A stretch of DNA of 64,000 bases from Gammaproteobacteria bacterium (GTDB taxonomy: Bacteria; Pseudomonadota; Gammaproteobacteria; Ga0077536): positions 62,001-126,000 of the forward strand of contig JACPPA010000004.1 in the NCBI GenBank assembly GCA_016191285.1, written 5' to 3'. Below, piece after piece: positions 25,659-34,447 of this stretch. Each line of letters starts with the position of its first letter. Position 1 is the first letter of the stretch. Under the pieces are notes generated by a model. That model ran no database searches. It was not told the DNA's origin and was given only the letters and a program-made list of their open reading frames with translations. Position numbers and translations under genes: made by a program.

Positions 25659-26849
25659 TTAGGCGTAACGGTCAGGGATCTCGAACTTGAAAATGCGTGC
25701 CGCATTAAGGCCGAGCACTTGCGCACGTTCGTGATCGGTTAGTGCGCCCATGGTTCGTTCGATGGCTGCCGCGGAATGCGGCCAAGTTCCTTCGTGGTGT
25801 GGGAAGTCGTTCGCCCACAGGAAGTTGTTGGTCAGTTCGAATTGCCGCATGAGGGCCAGACCCGGCTCGTCTTCGCCAAAACTTGCGAAACCGTTAGATC
25901 TAAAATAATCGCTCGGTAAATTTTTAAGCTTCGGCCGAACCCACATGTGATGCTTGTGGTAGGCCTCGTCCATCGCCGTCAACATCCAGGGTATCCAGCC
26001 TATGCCTGCTTCAATGGAGCCGAATTTGAGCGCCGGAAACCGTTCAATGACCCCCGAGGCGCAGAGGTTAACCAACGGTTCCATCGTCGGCGCCAGAGAG
26101 TGGACGGTGTAATTGATGATGGCGCCGCCATTGCCGCGCGCCGCGCGCGGATCGCGTCCGGTCGAGACATGAAAGGTAATGGGCAAATCGACGTCGACCA
26201 CGGCGGACCACAGCGGATCGAATTCGGGCAAGTTATAGTTCGGATGTTCGTGATCGTGCGCGCCCCACACCGGCTTGCAGGGCAGCGAGAGCGCACGGAA
26301 ACCACGCTTAGCGGCGCGCTCTATCTCGGCGATGCTACCGCTGATATCCGCCGGCGCAATGCAGGCCACCGGGGACAGGCGATTATTGTAGGGACCGTAC
26401 GTTTCCCACGCCCAGTCATTCCAAGCGCGGCACATTGCCTGACTAAACTCGACATCGGGCGTCGCCCACACGGTGAGACCTTTATTCGGAAAAATAAGCT
26501 CGCAGTCCACGCCGTCGCGATCGAGCGCCGCGAGGCGTTCGATCGGGGATTTCCCAGCTTCGGCGCGCTCTAGATCCTCTCCTTCGAACTTCAGATCGCT
26601 TAAGCGAATGGGTCTGAAGCCCTCGGTTTTTTGAAACTTCCCGCCATCGCTGCCCAATACAATGCCGGGCAGCCGTTCCTGATAGTTGTCCGGCATCCGC
26701 GTCGTCAAAAAATCATTCGGCTCTTGCGCATGACAGTCAGCCGACGCGATAAAAAATTTATTGCCCGTGTTGGCGTGCGGCGAACGCGACCATGCGGTGC
26801 TGCCCGGTGAATGCTTTCGCCATGCGTTGGGATCGGCTAGCGCGCTCAT
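25659..26849 (-). CDS. amidohydrolase_2 family metal-dependent hydrolase or decarboxylase
   Basis: The 396-residue protein has the metal motif ADCHAQEP near residue 37, typical of the amidohydrolase_2 (ACMSD/gamma-resorcylate decarboxylase-like) family. It continues with AALDRDGVDCELIFPN, ITFHVSTGRDPRAARG, the block FPALKFGSIEAGIGWIPWML and LWANDFPHHEGTWPHS near the C-terminus, where an Asp and His complete the site. Members decarboxylate or hydrolyse aromatic and lactone intermediates. It is the last gene of the minus-strand operon beginning at 32321 and follows the Rieske gene by 30 bases. GAGAGGAC precedes the ATG. Confidence 0.88.
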   Translation of the reverse strand: MSALADPNAWRKHSPGSTAWSRSPHANTGNKFFIASADCHAQEPNDFLTTRMPDNYQERLPGIVLGSDGGKFQKTEGFRPIRLSDLKFEGEDLERAEAGKSPIERLAALDRDGVDCELIFPNKGLTVWATPDVEFSQAMCRAWNDWAWETYGPYNNRLSPVACIAPADISGSIAEIERAAKRGFRALSLPCKPVWGAHDHEHPNYNLPEFDPLWSAVVDVDLPITFHVSTGRDPRAARGNGGAIINYTVHSLAPTMEPLVNLCASGVIERFPALKFGSIEAGIGWIPWMLTAMDEAYHKHHMWVRPKLKNLPSDYFRSNGFASFGEDEPGLALMRQFELTNNFLWANDFPHHEGTWPHSAAAIERTMGALTDHERAQVLGLNAARIFKFEIPDRYA

Positions 26850-26879
26850 GTGGTGTCCTCTCGAATTTTGGAGTTCGTG

Positions 26880-28025
26880 TTAATCGCGCATGAAGCGCGC
26901 GATCGTACGGTGATAATTCTGCACGGCGGGCTCGTTGCGACCGTACACAAAGGCCTTGTTCGCGCCGGTGTGGATCCCGCCTTGGATAGTGGCTCCGACC
27001 TTATAATCTTCGTCTTGTACCGCTTGCAGCACCATGGCGCTGAACATCTCGGAAGCGGCCCGCGCTTCGGCGGTCGTGGGCGGAGTATGCACCAGCACCG
27101 TCTGACGCGTAGTGGTAACGTCCGCGGTCGCGCCCGGAAAGATCTGACTGACCAAACAGTGATCGCCCAAGATCCCCGAGATCGATAGGTTAGGAAAGGT
27201 ACTGTGAATGAGGCGAATGTGCTTCTCCGGATCCCATTCCGATTCCGGCGTGTCGGCCAGTTCGCCCAGAGAACGACGCCCAAAAGCGAGCCGTTGATGC
27301 GGCCCGTAGGTATCGAGCACCAGCAGATTCCCCACCGTGTGCTTGCCAACTGTCTTACCGTGCAACGAATTGTGGTGATAGGCCTCAAGATAGCCATCGA
27401 GCGCGACTTTCCAGCCGGGGCCGGGCAGCTCGCGTTGTTCGAAAATAGACCATTGCCCAAGCTGCAATGTTTCGAGTTCATGCACGAATTCACCTAACCA
27501 TTCATCGATCTGAAAGGTTTCACCGGGTGTCAGCAACACCCACACCAAGCCTGCGCGTTCCGCGCACGCGAGTTCCGTTAGGCCGTGCGTGGCATGATCG
27601 ACGTCGCCAAAGGTATCCGCCGCGTAACGGCTAACCAGCGCCCCGCGATCGTTGTAAGCCCACGCGTGATACGGGCAGGTAAAAACACGCGCGCTGCCGG
27701 CGCCCGGATCACATAGGCGCGCACCCCGATGCCGACACGCGTTAAGAAACGCGCGCGCCTTGCCATCGGTACCGCGGATCAGCAGCACCGGTACGTCTAA
27801 CACCTGCATCGCACGATAGTTGCCGGCGGCGGGGATCTCGATGCTGAGCGCCAGCGCGAGTGGCAAGTGCAAAAAGATTCGATTGACCTCGCGGCGATAG
27901 CGCCCGGGATCGGCGTAGGCTTCGATCGGCATCGACATCGTGGCTTCAGCCTGATCGGTCGTGCCGTTTTTGAAATGAGCAAACGCCCGGCGCGTGAGCG
28001 AATGCATTTCGTCGCGTCTATTCAT
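26880..28025 (-). CDS. Rieske non-haem iron oxygenase, alpha subunit
   Basis: The 381-residue protein has a Rieske [2Fe-2S] site with Cys97-x-His99 in NACRHRGARLC and Cys117-x2-His120 in FTCPYHAWAY. The mononuclear iron segment is DGYLEAYHHNSLH (about residues 210-222). Length and layout match ring-hydroxylating dioxygenase or demethylase alpha subunits. No beta subunit or dedicated ferredoxin reductase lies nearby, which suggests a homotrimeric type using shared electron carriers. It sits between SnoaL-like and amidohydrolase_2 genes in the same operon. The substrate is unknown. Confidence 0.93.
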   Translation of the reverse strand: MNRRDEMHSLTRRAFAHFKNGTTDQAEATMSMPIEAYADPGRYRREVNRIFLHLPLALALSIEIPAAGNYRAMQVLDVPVLLIRGTDGKARAFLNACRHRGARLCDPGAGSARVFTCPYHAWAYNDRGALVSRYAADTFGDVDHATHGLTELACAERAGLVWVLLTPGETFQIDEWLGEFVHELETLQLGQWSIFEQRELPGPGWKVALDGYLEAYHHNSLHGKTVGKHTVGNLLVLDTYGPHQRLAFGRRSLGELADTPESEWDPEKHIRLIHSTFPNLSISGILGDHCLVSQIFPGATADVTTTRQTVLVHTPPTTAEARAASEMFSAMVLQAVQDEDYKVGATIQGGIHTGANKAFVYGRNEPAVQNYHRTIARFMRD

Positions 28026-28063
28026 GTGGAAATCCTTTGCGCGATAAAATGACTTCTATCGAA

Positions 28064-28633
28064 TCAGCTGTTCTGTTTTCCATATCGGGCCACGAACTGC
28101 TGCCAGCTCGGCAGCGATTCCGGATAGTCCGCGTTCATGCGCGTGCCTCGAATGGTCAAACGCTTTGGATTATTCAGGGCTGACGCGAATTCGGTGACTG
28201 GAACGTAGTACAGAAAACTGATTACCCGCTTTTTGAACCGCCATTGGGTCCCTTGACGCTGGTATTCGTCGTCGTATTTCATGGCGGCGAGACTCACAAT
28301 ATCGCCCGGCGTGGTTTCGGCGTGGCTGTATACACGGCCGGTTGCGCGGTTCACCTGTGCGTCGTCAAATTTTACGATGACATCGTGGGTCCAGTGAAAC
28401 GCGGGACCGCGGATTTTGAATAATTCGATAAACATCTTTTCAATCGCCGCGCGATTGTCGGCGACCATCGCGCCGCTCGGGGAATCGAAGCGCGCATCCT
28501 CGGTGAACAGATCGACCAGGCGTGGCATGTCGTGTTCATCACAGGCGCTGGCATAGTTGCTGACGAGGTCAGTAATCGCATATCTCGATTCGAGGCGGTC
28601 TACGCGGGCCTTGAGGGATTCAAGTTCTGACAT
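28064..28633 (-). CDS. SnoaL/NTF2-like protein
   Basis: The 189-residue protein reads MSELESLKARVDRLESRYAI then LVSNYASACDEHDMPRLVDL and FTEDARFDSPSGAMV, the SnoaL-like alpha+beta barrel seen also in small dioxygenase subunits and dehydratases. The tail (RFKKRVISFLYYVPVTEF) completes the sheet. ATG 28633 follows GCGAGGA; the upstream GTG at 28648 lies in that ribosome site. Placed directly before the Rieske gene, it might act as an isomerase or dehydratase, or stand in for a beta subunit; the last is inference. Confidence 0.83.
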   Translation of the reverse strand: MSELESLKARVDRLESRYAITDLVSNYASACDEHDMPRLVDLFTEDARFDSPSGAMVADNRAAIEKMFIELFKIRGPAFHWTHDVIVKFDDAQVNRATGRVYSHAETTPGDIVSLAAMKYDDEYQRQGTQWRFKKRVISFLYYVPVTEFASALNNPKRLTIRGTRMNADYPESLPSWQQFVARYGKQNS

Positions 28634-28689
28634 TGATTCCTCGCTCACTTTTCGGTTGACTGAGTCGGTGTGAATTGCAAAGCGACTGG

Positions 28690-29682
28690 CTACTGACGCG
28701 TTACCCGGAGCAAGCGACGCGCATTGTCCCCATACACTTTCGCTTCCTCCCGAATATTACCGGCTTGCTGATCCCAACCCGCAAAGTTGGTGCCGAACAC
28801 CAGTCGCGAGCAATTCACGCGCTCGCGCAGCAAGGCCAGAGAGTCTTCTGAATGCACATGAATATCAAACCACAGGCGATGCAGCAGTTCCTCGAAGGCG
28901 CCGTCCTGGCGCAGGCTGTCGCGCGACCACGGACGTTTTTTCGCGGCGCTTGCCATGCGTCCGAAGAGATACCCAGTCGCACCGCCACCGTGCGTCAGGC
29001 AGATATCCAACTCCGGGTGGCGTTCGAGTACGCCACCGTAAATTAACGTGCATACCGCAATCGTTTCCTGGGCGGCGAAGCCGACGATGATATCGAGATC
29101 GAATTGCTTGAGATTGGGATCGCCCAGTGGACCATCGATGCCGATCGGCGCGGGGTGAATGAACAAGGGCACATTAAGCTTAGTCAGCGCGGCGTAGAAG
29201 CGATCAAGCGCGGGATCATTCAAGGGGCGACCGAAATCGGTACCGATGTACGGACCGAACATGCCGAGGTCCGCCACTGCACGCTGGGTCTCCTCGATGG
29301 CGAAACCGATGTCCTGCATCGGCACGGCGGCAAATATCCCTAAGCGCTCGGCATGCGGCTTCACCACGGTCGCCAGCGCGTCATTGTGAATGCGGCAGAA
29401 GGCTTGCGCTAGCCGCGGTTCGATGAAATGGAAATACGTCAGCGGGTTCGGCGACAGTACTTGGTAATCAAGGCCCGCCACATCCATCGCCCGCAGGCGC
29501 AGCACCGGATCCATAAACGCACTGCCACGATAGCGCACGCCGTGGAGCTCGTAGTTGCCCACCCTAAAGCGTGGCGCCGCTTCGTGACCGAGCTCCGGTC
29601 CATAGGCGCCGGCAGCGCCCATGGTTTCTTCAAGCACGGCGTGCGCGTGAACATCGATGGTTTCGGCGGTAGCGAGACTCAT
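28690..29682 (-). CDS. amidohydrolase_2 family protein (decarboxylase/hydrolase)
   Basis: From ATG 29682 the 330-residue product starts MSLATAETIDVHAHAVLEET, with the DVHAH metal motif at residues 10-14. It continues with VPLFIHPAPIG, PELDICLTHGGGATGYLFGR and RLVFGTNFAGWDQQ, all matching the ACMSD-type amidohydrolase_2 family. The open frame extends upstream to 30105, but those residues are antisense-like to the next gene and were rejected; AGGAAAACACC precedes the chosen ATG. The product differs clearly from the second family member at 25659. Confidence 0.87.
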   Translation of the reverse strand: MSLATAETIDVHAHAVLEETMGAAGAYGPELGHEAAPRFRVGNYELHGVRYRGSAFMDPVLRLRAMDVAGLDYQVLSPNPLTYFHFIEPRLAQAFCRIHNDALATVVKPHAERLGIFAAVPMQDIGFAIEETQRAVADLGMFGPYIGTDFGRPLNDPALDRFYAALTKLNVPLFIHPAPIGIDGPLGDPNLKQFDLDIIVGFAAQETIAVCTLIYGGVLERHPELDICLTHGGGATGYLFGRMASAAKKRPWSRDSLRQDGAFEELLHRLWFDIHVHSEDSLALLRERVNCSRLVFGTNFAGWDQQAGNIREEAKVYGDNARRLLRVTRQ

Positions 29683-29696
29683 GAAGCGGTGTTTTC

Positions 29697-31067
29697 CTAA
29701 ACGTCGTGCGGTTTTGAAGCCGGGGCTTGGCTTCCCGCCACCATGGCTCGCCGCAAGATCTGCTTGCCATAATGCGTCGCCCGCCAACCCGGCGGATCGC
29801 GGCGCGGCGATGGTTCTGGCAAATCGAGATCCTTGCCGCCCAAGATCACATGACGAATTCGAGTGCGATCCCCGAGCACGGTCACGTCGCGAGCGACATC
29901 GCCGTCGATCACCAGCAGATCGGCCAGACACCCTGCGCGCAGCGCGCCTGTTTCGCCCGCCAATCTGAGCGCAAAAGCATTCGCACTCGTGGCGCTCGCC
30001 ACTGCTTGCAACGGCGTCATGCCCAACTCGCGTACGAACACCTCGAGTTCGCGATAATGCCAGTCGCCATACGGGGTTAACGAGAACCCACTTTCTGTGC
30101 CGCATAGCAACGGCACCCCGGCCGCGTAAGCGCGGCGGAGCATTTCGGCGCTTTCCGTGATCTCTTTCCGAAACAACGCGCGGATCTCCGGCGACGCGCC
30201 GATTTGCTCGCCATAGTCGGCGAGGTTGGCTTGAAAAGTGAACGTCGGGACGATCGGCACCTGTTTTTCGATAACCGCTTCAAGCGCTTCATCATCCATG
30301 TACGTCGCGTGCAAGATCATATCGAAGCCGGCGCGCGCCGCATCGCGGGTGCTCGATGCGCCGCGGCAATGTCCAACCACGGGGGTCCCCAGCTCATGCG
30401 CGGTGTCGACGACCAGTTTCAATTCGTCGAAGCTCCACACCTGCACCTCGCCCTTGCCGCGCTGGCGCGGGGTCAAGCCCGTAACGTGGACCTTGACCCA
30501 GTCGACGCCGATTTTGATCTGGCGGCGAACCTCCTGCACGATCTCATCGCGACTGTTCACCACGGTGCCGTAACCGCGGCGGCCGCGATCCGGAATCAAG
30601 CGCCCGGCGGTGCCTCCCACTGACGTCAAGAGCGCGTTGCCGCCCGCGCTCATGCGCGGTCCGGGTACGATGCCGGCTTCGATCGCGTCTCGCAGATCAA
30701 CCCCAATCTCGTACAGACAATCGGCGTCGAGGAATCCAGTCACACCGGCCGCGAGTAACTTCCGCACATTGGCGGCGGCGATGATCGCGGCCAATCCTTC
30801 GCGGCGATGAAAGAAAAGTTCGTCATTGGAATTGGGTTCGTCGAAGCTGATATGGCAGTGTGCATCGATAAGGCCTGGCATGACCGTCATGCCGGTCGCG
30901 TCGATGCGGGTCACCGGATGACCGAGCGCGGGTAGATCGCCCCCGGCCGTGACCGCGACGATGCGATCCTTTTCCACGACGATATCGCCGCGCCGCGGCG
31001 GATTGCCGAGACCATCGAGCACGTTGCCCCCGTGCACGACCAGCGTCGCGGCCGGAAATTTCGACAT
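29697..31067 (-). CDS. amidohydrolase (imidazolonepropionase-like)
   Basis: The 456-residue enzyme has the N-terminal beta domain and metal motif VMPGLIDAHCHISFDEP (residues about 65-80). It continues with a Lys-containing VDWVKVHVTGLTP strand, VVGHCRGASSTRDAARAG, FDMILHATYMDDEAL, LLCGTESGFSLTPYG and the C-terminal GALRAGCLADLLVIDGD. This is the 'amidohydrolase family/Xaa-Pro dipeptidase-like' group, which hydrolyses cyclic amides, lactones or esters. ATG 31067 follows AAGGGG; the GTG at 31076 was not chosen. It is second in the operon after the P450. Confidence 0.88.
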   Translation of the reverse strand: MSKFPAATLVVHGGNVLDGLGNPPRRGDIVVEKDRIVAVTAGGDLPALGHPVTRIDATGMTVMPGLIDAHCHISFDEPNSNDELFFHRREGLAAIIAAANVRKLLAAGVTGFLDADCLYEIGVDLRDAIEAGIVPGPRMSAGGNALLTSVGGTAGRLIPDRGRRGYGTVVNSRDEIVQEVRRQIKIGVDWVKVHVTGLTPRQRGKGEVQVWSFDELKLVVDTAHELGTPVVGHCRGASSTRDAARAGFDMILHATYMDDEALEAVIEKQVPIVPTFTFQANLADYGEQIGASPEIRALFRKEITESAEMLRRAYAAGVPLLCGTESGFSLTPYGDWHYRELEVFVRELGMTPLQAVASATSANAFALRLAGETGALRAGCLADLLVIDGDVARDVTVLGDRTRIRHVILGGKDLDLPEPSPRRDPPGWRATHYGKQILRRAMVAGSQAPASKPHDV

Positions 31068-31133
31068 GAATGTCACCCCTTAGATCAAATCGCTGTGCTG
31101 AAACCTTGCCCGCGACGGGCGTGCCGGCGCCGC

Positions 31134-32321
31134 TCAATACTGGACGCGCAAGGTCCGCGCGCCGCGGACCCATAATGAGGGTAACCAGTCGGTCTCGCTA
31201 GCAACCTTCCGTATTTTTGGCATTCGCGCCAATACCGCCTCCAAGGCAATGCTGGCCATACGCTTGCCCATGCCTGCGCCGGGACAGTAGTGCGGCCCAT
31301 GCGCAAACGATAAATGGCCGTGGGCATCGCGATGGATATCGAAGCGATCCGGATCGGGAAACCGGCGTTCATCCCGATTAGCCGAGCTGATATAGGACAG
31401 GACGTAGGCGTCTTTCGGAATCCGCGTCTGGTGCAGCGTAATATCCTGCGTCGCGGTTTGAAAGACCAGATTTACTGGCGACCAATAGCGCAGGGTTTCT
31501 TCCACGAGATTCGCGCTCAACTCCGGCGTACCACGGACTTCTTCCATCGTTGCCGGATTTTCGCACAGTGCATTCAACGCGCTGCTGATCAAATGCGAGG
31601 GCGTTTCGGAGCCACCGAAGTGAGTCAGGATGGCGATACTCAGGACTTGAATGGAGGAGAGCACATCACCATCCGCTTCGGCCTTGACAAGATGCGAAAT
31701 AAAATCATCGGCGGGTGTCCGCCGTCGTTCTTCGATCACGCCTTCGAGATAGGTACGTAACTCAGTGACACTGGTCCGGATCCGCGCCACCTCTGAGTCC
31801 GACAAACTGGCGCGGTTCGCCGCATTGAGCAGATCCGCGGTCCAAATCTTGAAGTTCTCGCGCTGCCGCTTATCAACGCCGATGAGTTCGGCCGTCACGC
31901 TAACCGGCACGTAGGCCGCGAAATCATTGACGAAATCGAACTCGCGTCCGCGCGCCTCGATATCGTCCAATAAGCTATTCACGATGACGTGAATCTTGGG
32001 TTCTAGCTCCCGCATGATGGAGGGCAGAAATCCCTGACCGGCGAGTTTGCGTAACGGCGTGTGCGCGGGCGGATCCATCGCGATGATGGACGGGACTTCA
32101 GGCACGGGGTCGAGATCGCCAAACGCTTGCTTGATGAAGTCCTTGGCCGAGTAAAGCTCCGGGTGCAGGAAGGTGTTCTTGCAATCTTCGTAGCGCGTCA
32201 GCGCATAAGCACCGAGCGCCGGAATATAGTAGACCGGCGCTGCATCACGCAGGCGTCGATAGTGCGGATAGGGATTAAGCTGGACGTCGCGGCGGGTCGG
32301 ATCGAAATCAACAGTGCTCAT
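31134..32321 (-). CDS. cytochrome P450 (first gene of the catabolic operon)
   Basis: The 395-residue P450 has FAHGPHYCPGAGMG with thiolate Cys346, the K-helix EETLRYWSPV and an I-helix with THFGGSETPSHL, where a Ser-Glu-Thr replaces the usual acidic-Thr-Thr pattern. The N-terminus (FDPTRRDVQLNPYPHYRRLR) resembles CYP107/CYP116-like hydroxylases. It differs strongly from the two plus-strand P450s. AAGGG precedes the ATG. It is followed by five co-oriented genes with gaps of 14-66 bases. Confidence 0.93.
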   Translation of the reverse strand: MSTVDFDPTRRDVQLNPYPHYRRLRDAAPVYYIPALGAYALTRYEDCKNTFLHPELYSAKDFIKQAFGDLDPVPEVPSIIAMDPPAHTPLRKLAGQGFLPSIMRELEPKIHVIVNSLLDDIEARGREFDFVNDFAAYVPVSVTAELIGVDKRQRENFKIWTADLLNAANRASLSDSEVARIRTSVTELRTYLEGVIEERRRTPADDFISHLVKAEADGDVLSSIQVLSIAILTHFGGSETPSHLISSALNALCENPATMEEVRGTPELSANLVEETLRYWSPVNLVFQTATQDITLHQTRIPKDAYVLSYISSANRDERRFPDPDRFDIHRDAHGHLSFAHGPHYCPGAGMGKRMASIALEAVLARMPKIRKVASETDWLPSLWVRGARTLRVQY

Positions 32322-32663
32322 GGAAACCCTTTAGTTGAAAAACGTCGCAAGTGCGCGACGGCTAGTCGCGAATCCACACGTGGAGGGCGAATTCAGCTTG
32401 TCTCGATCACCGCAGAGGTCTGCGGATAATTTACGCAATTTCGCCATGGTGAACTACCACTTCGGTGCGTGCGTCGTTAGTATCGCGCGGCGGCGAGTTC
32501 GTAAACAGTGGACACGTGCTCGACGCTTTCGGACCTTCGTCGGCGATCAGCAGAAAATTGCGAATCGTCAGAAGTCACTACGCTGACTTTCAATAATTAA
32601 TACTGGCTCAGAAAAGAGTCCTGTGTTAGCTTGAATCGTGAACTCGAAATTTCAACGAACACC
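32322..32663. other. divergent intergenic region, P450 operon versus metal-uptake operon
   Basis: About 340 bases with no gene. It must hold the promoters of both divergent operons. I searched by eye for a Zur-type AT-rich palindrome before the metal-uptake genes and did not find a convincing one. Confidence 0.5.
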
Positions 32664-33008
32664 ATGCTGTTCTTGAAGCGCTTCATGCAGCGCCAAGATG
32701 CCGCGAATGCTAGGCGTGTTACACGTCCGCGTGAGCACGTTCTTATCGGCCTCATGCTGGTGGCGATCCTAGGTTTCAATCTCCTCCTGACGCCCCACGA
32801 ATATGATTTAAAGCTGCATCAGTCGGGTGACCATTGTGTAACCTGTGATCTGCTGCAGGCGAACGGTCATGGTGTCGCGCCGACACCAGCCAGTCTGCCG
32901 CTCGTGGCGACTCCGACGCAATGGTTCAATATCTTTTACACAGCCCCTTCGCTCTTTACCTGTCAAATCTACAGCGCTCGCGCACCTCCAAGCTTCTCCC
33001 GCGTTTAA
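32664..33008 (+). CDS. small membrane-anchored CxxC protein (DUF2946-like)
   Basis: The frame encodes about 114 residues: a basic N-terminus (RFMQRQDAANARRVTRPREH), one hydrophobic segment VLIGLMLVAILGFNLLL, then HQSGDHCVTCDLLQANGHG with a CxxC and nearby histidines. This resembles DUF2946-type proteins found beside zinc or copper uptake genes; the assignment is tentative. Start choice is uncertain (TTG 32631, ATG 32664 or ATG 32685), as none has a clear ribosome site. It lies 78 bases before the porin-like gene. Confidence 0.6.
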   Translation: MLFLKRFMQRQDAANARRVTRPREHVLIGLMLVAILGFNLLLTPHEYDLKLHQSGDHCVTCDLLQANGHGVAPTPASLPLVATPTQWFNIFYTAPSLFTCQIYSARAPPSFSRV

Positions 33009-33086
33009 GCCCTACATCGATCATGTCCGTGGCGCACGTGAAGTGCGTCGTACGCATGCGGGTAATCATGCTCGCGGAGAACGCCC

Positions 33087-34439
33087 ATGCGGAGATTATT
33101 GTGCGTGACGATCGCGTTGTTGTTGTTGTCGACCCAAATCGCGTCGATAGCAGCCACCACCGAAGCGACGGCCAACGATATCGCGGCGCTGCGGGCCGAG
33201 ATATCGTCGCTCAAAGCGGACTATGCGACTCAGATAGCCCGTCTTGAAGCGCGCCTAAACCAAGCAGAAACCGCGCTAGCATCGCAGTCGGCACCGCCAT
33301 CAGGCCAAGTGTCGTCTGTTGTAGTGATGCCGACGGTTGGCACTGCTCCTCAGCGCACGACCAATGCGTTAAATCCCGATACCAGTTTGGTGCTCATCGG
33401 CACGTATGCCGCGCATTCAATCGACCCCAAGCGGTATGCAGCGCCTGGCTTTGCTTTAGCGGACGCAGCGGGGCCCGGCGTACGTGGTTTTTCGCTTGGC
33501 GAGTCTGAATTGACACTAAGCGCCAACGTCGATGATAAATTTTTCGGCGCCATGACGGCCGCGTTGAGTGTCGAAAACGGTACAACGGCGATCAGCCTTG
33601 AAGAAGCCTTCGTGCAAACGACTGCATTGCCGTATGGATTGACCTTCAAAGGCGGGCGCTTCTTTTCGCGCATCGGATATCTCAACGAGCAACATCCACA
33701 TACCGACGATTTTGTCGATCGACCGTTACCGTATCGGATATTTTTGAACGGTAATCTGGGCGACGACGGCGCGCAACTGCGGTGGCTCGCACCGCTCGAT
33801 CGTTTCGTCGAATTTGGCGCGGAAGCGTATCGCGGCGATTCTTTTCCGGCGCACGGCGCGCGTGGTCACGGTGCGGGCATCTATACCCTTTTTGCGCACA
33901 CCGGCGATGATCTAAACGATGAATGGAGCTATCGGGTCGGTGGCTCCTATGTGCACGTGGCCGCCGCCGGGCGCGCCACCGGTGCACTGCCAGATATTTT
34001 TGACGGCACGAGTGAGCTCGCGATCGCCGACGTCATTTTTAAGTGGGCGCCGAATGGCAATCCAGCCGAGCGCAATTTGAAATTGCAGGCGGAGTATCTG
34101 CGACGCTGGGAATCAGGTTTATTTAACAGCGCTGATTACGCCGGAACTCAAGATGGTTTCTATCTACAGACGGTGTATCAGTTTCAGCGCCGCTGGCAAA
34201 TAGGCGCTCGTTACGATCGGTTATTCGCCGACAATACCGGCGCCAATATCGGGGGAACAGTCCTCGACACTCGCGATCACGATCCTTCGCGAGTGTCGCT
34301 TCTTCTCGAATTTGATAATAGCGAATTCAGTCGGTTGCGCCTGCAGTACAACCGCGACCAATCCAATCGCTCAACCGATCATCAACTTTTTCTTAACTAT
34401 ATCTACAGCCTGGGCGCCCATGGCGCACATCAGTTTTAG
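33087..34439 (+). CDS. outer-membrane porin-like protein of a metal-uptake operon
   Basis: The 450-residue protein has a signal peptide (LLCVTIALLLLSTQIASIAA) and a short coiled coil (ALRAEISSLKADYATQIARL). A beta-barrel-like remainder rich in alternating aromatic/polar strands ends in an aromatic residue (YIYSLGAHGAHQF), usual for outer-membrane barrels. GGAGAA lies seven bases before the ATG. Its position eight bases before the metal-binding protein gene suggests it lets a metal or metallophore through the outer membrane. No TonB box or plug domain is visible, so it looks porin-like rather than TonB-dependent. Confidence 0.78.
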   Translation: MRRLLCVTIALLLLSTQIASIAATTEATANDIAALRAEISSLKADYATQIARLEARLNQAETALASQSAPPSGQVSSVVVMPTVGTAPQRTTNALNPDTSLVLIGTYAAHSIDPKRYAAPGFALADAAGPGVRGFSLGESELTLSANVDDKFFGAMTAALSVENGTTAISLEEAFVQTTALPYGLTFKGGRFFSRIGYLNEQHPHTDDFVDRPLPYRIFLNGNLGDDGAQLRWLAPLDRFVEFGAEAYRGDSFPAHGARGHGAGIYTLFAHTGDDLNDEWSYRVGGSYVHVAAAGRATGALPDIFDGTSELAIADVIFKWAPNGNPAERNLKLQAEYLRRWESGLFNSADYAGTQDGFYLQTVYQFQRRWQIGARYDRLFADNTGANIGGTVLDTRDHDPSRVSLLLEFDNSEFSRLRLQYNRDQSNRSTDHQLFLNYIYSLGAHGAHQF

Positions 34440-34447
34440 GAGACGTC

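Noticed and set aside
26846-27493. 215-residue minus frame inside the Rieske gene
   Set aside because: Out-of-frame shadow: the Rieske cluster and iron-site motifs are read in the other frame.
29683-30105. N-terminal extension of the amidohydrolase_2 frame
   Set aside because: The extra 141 residues overlap the 3' end of the upstream amidohydrolase gene and lack family similarity; a good start exists at 29682.
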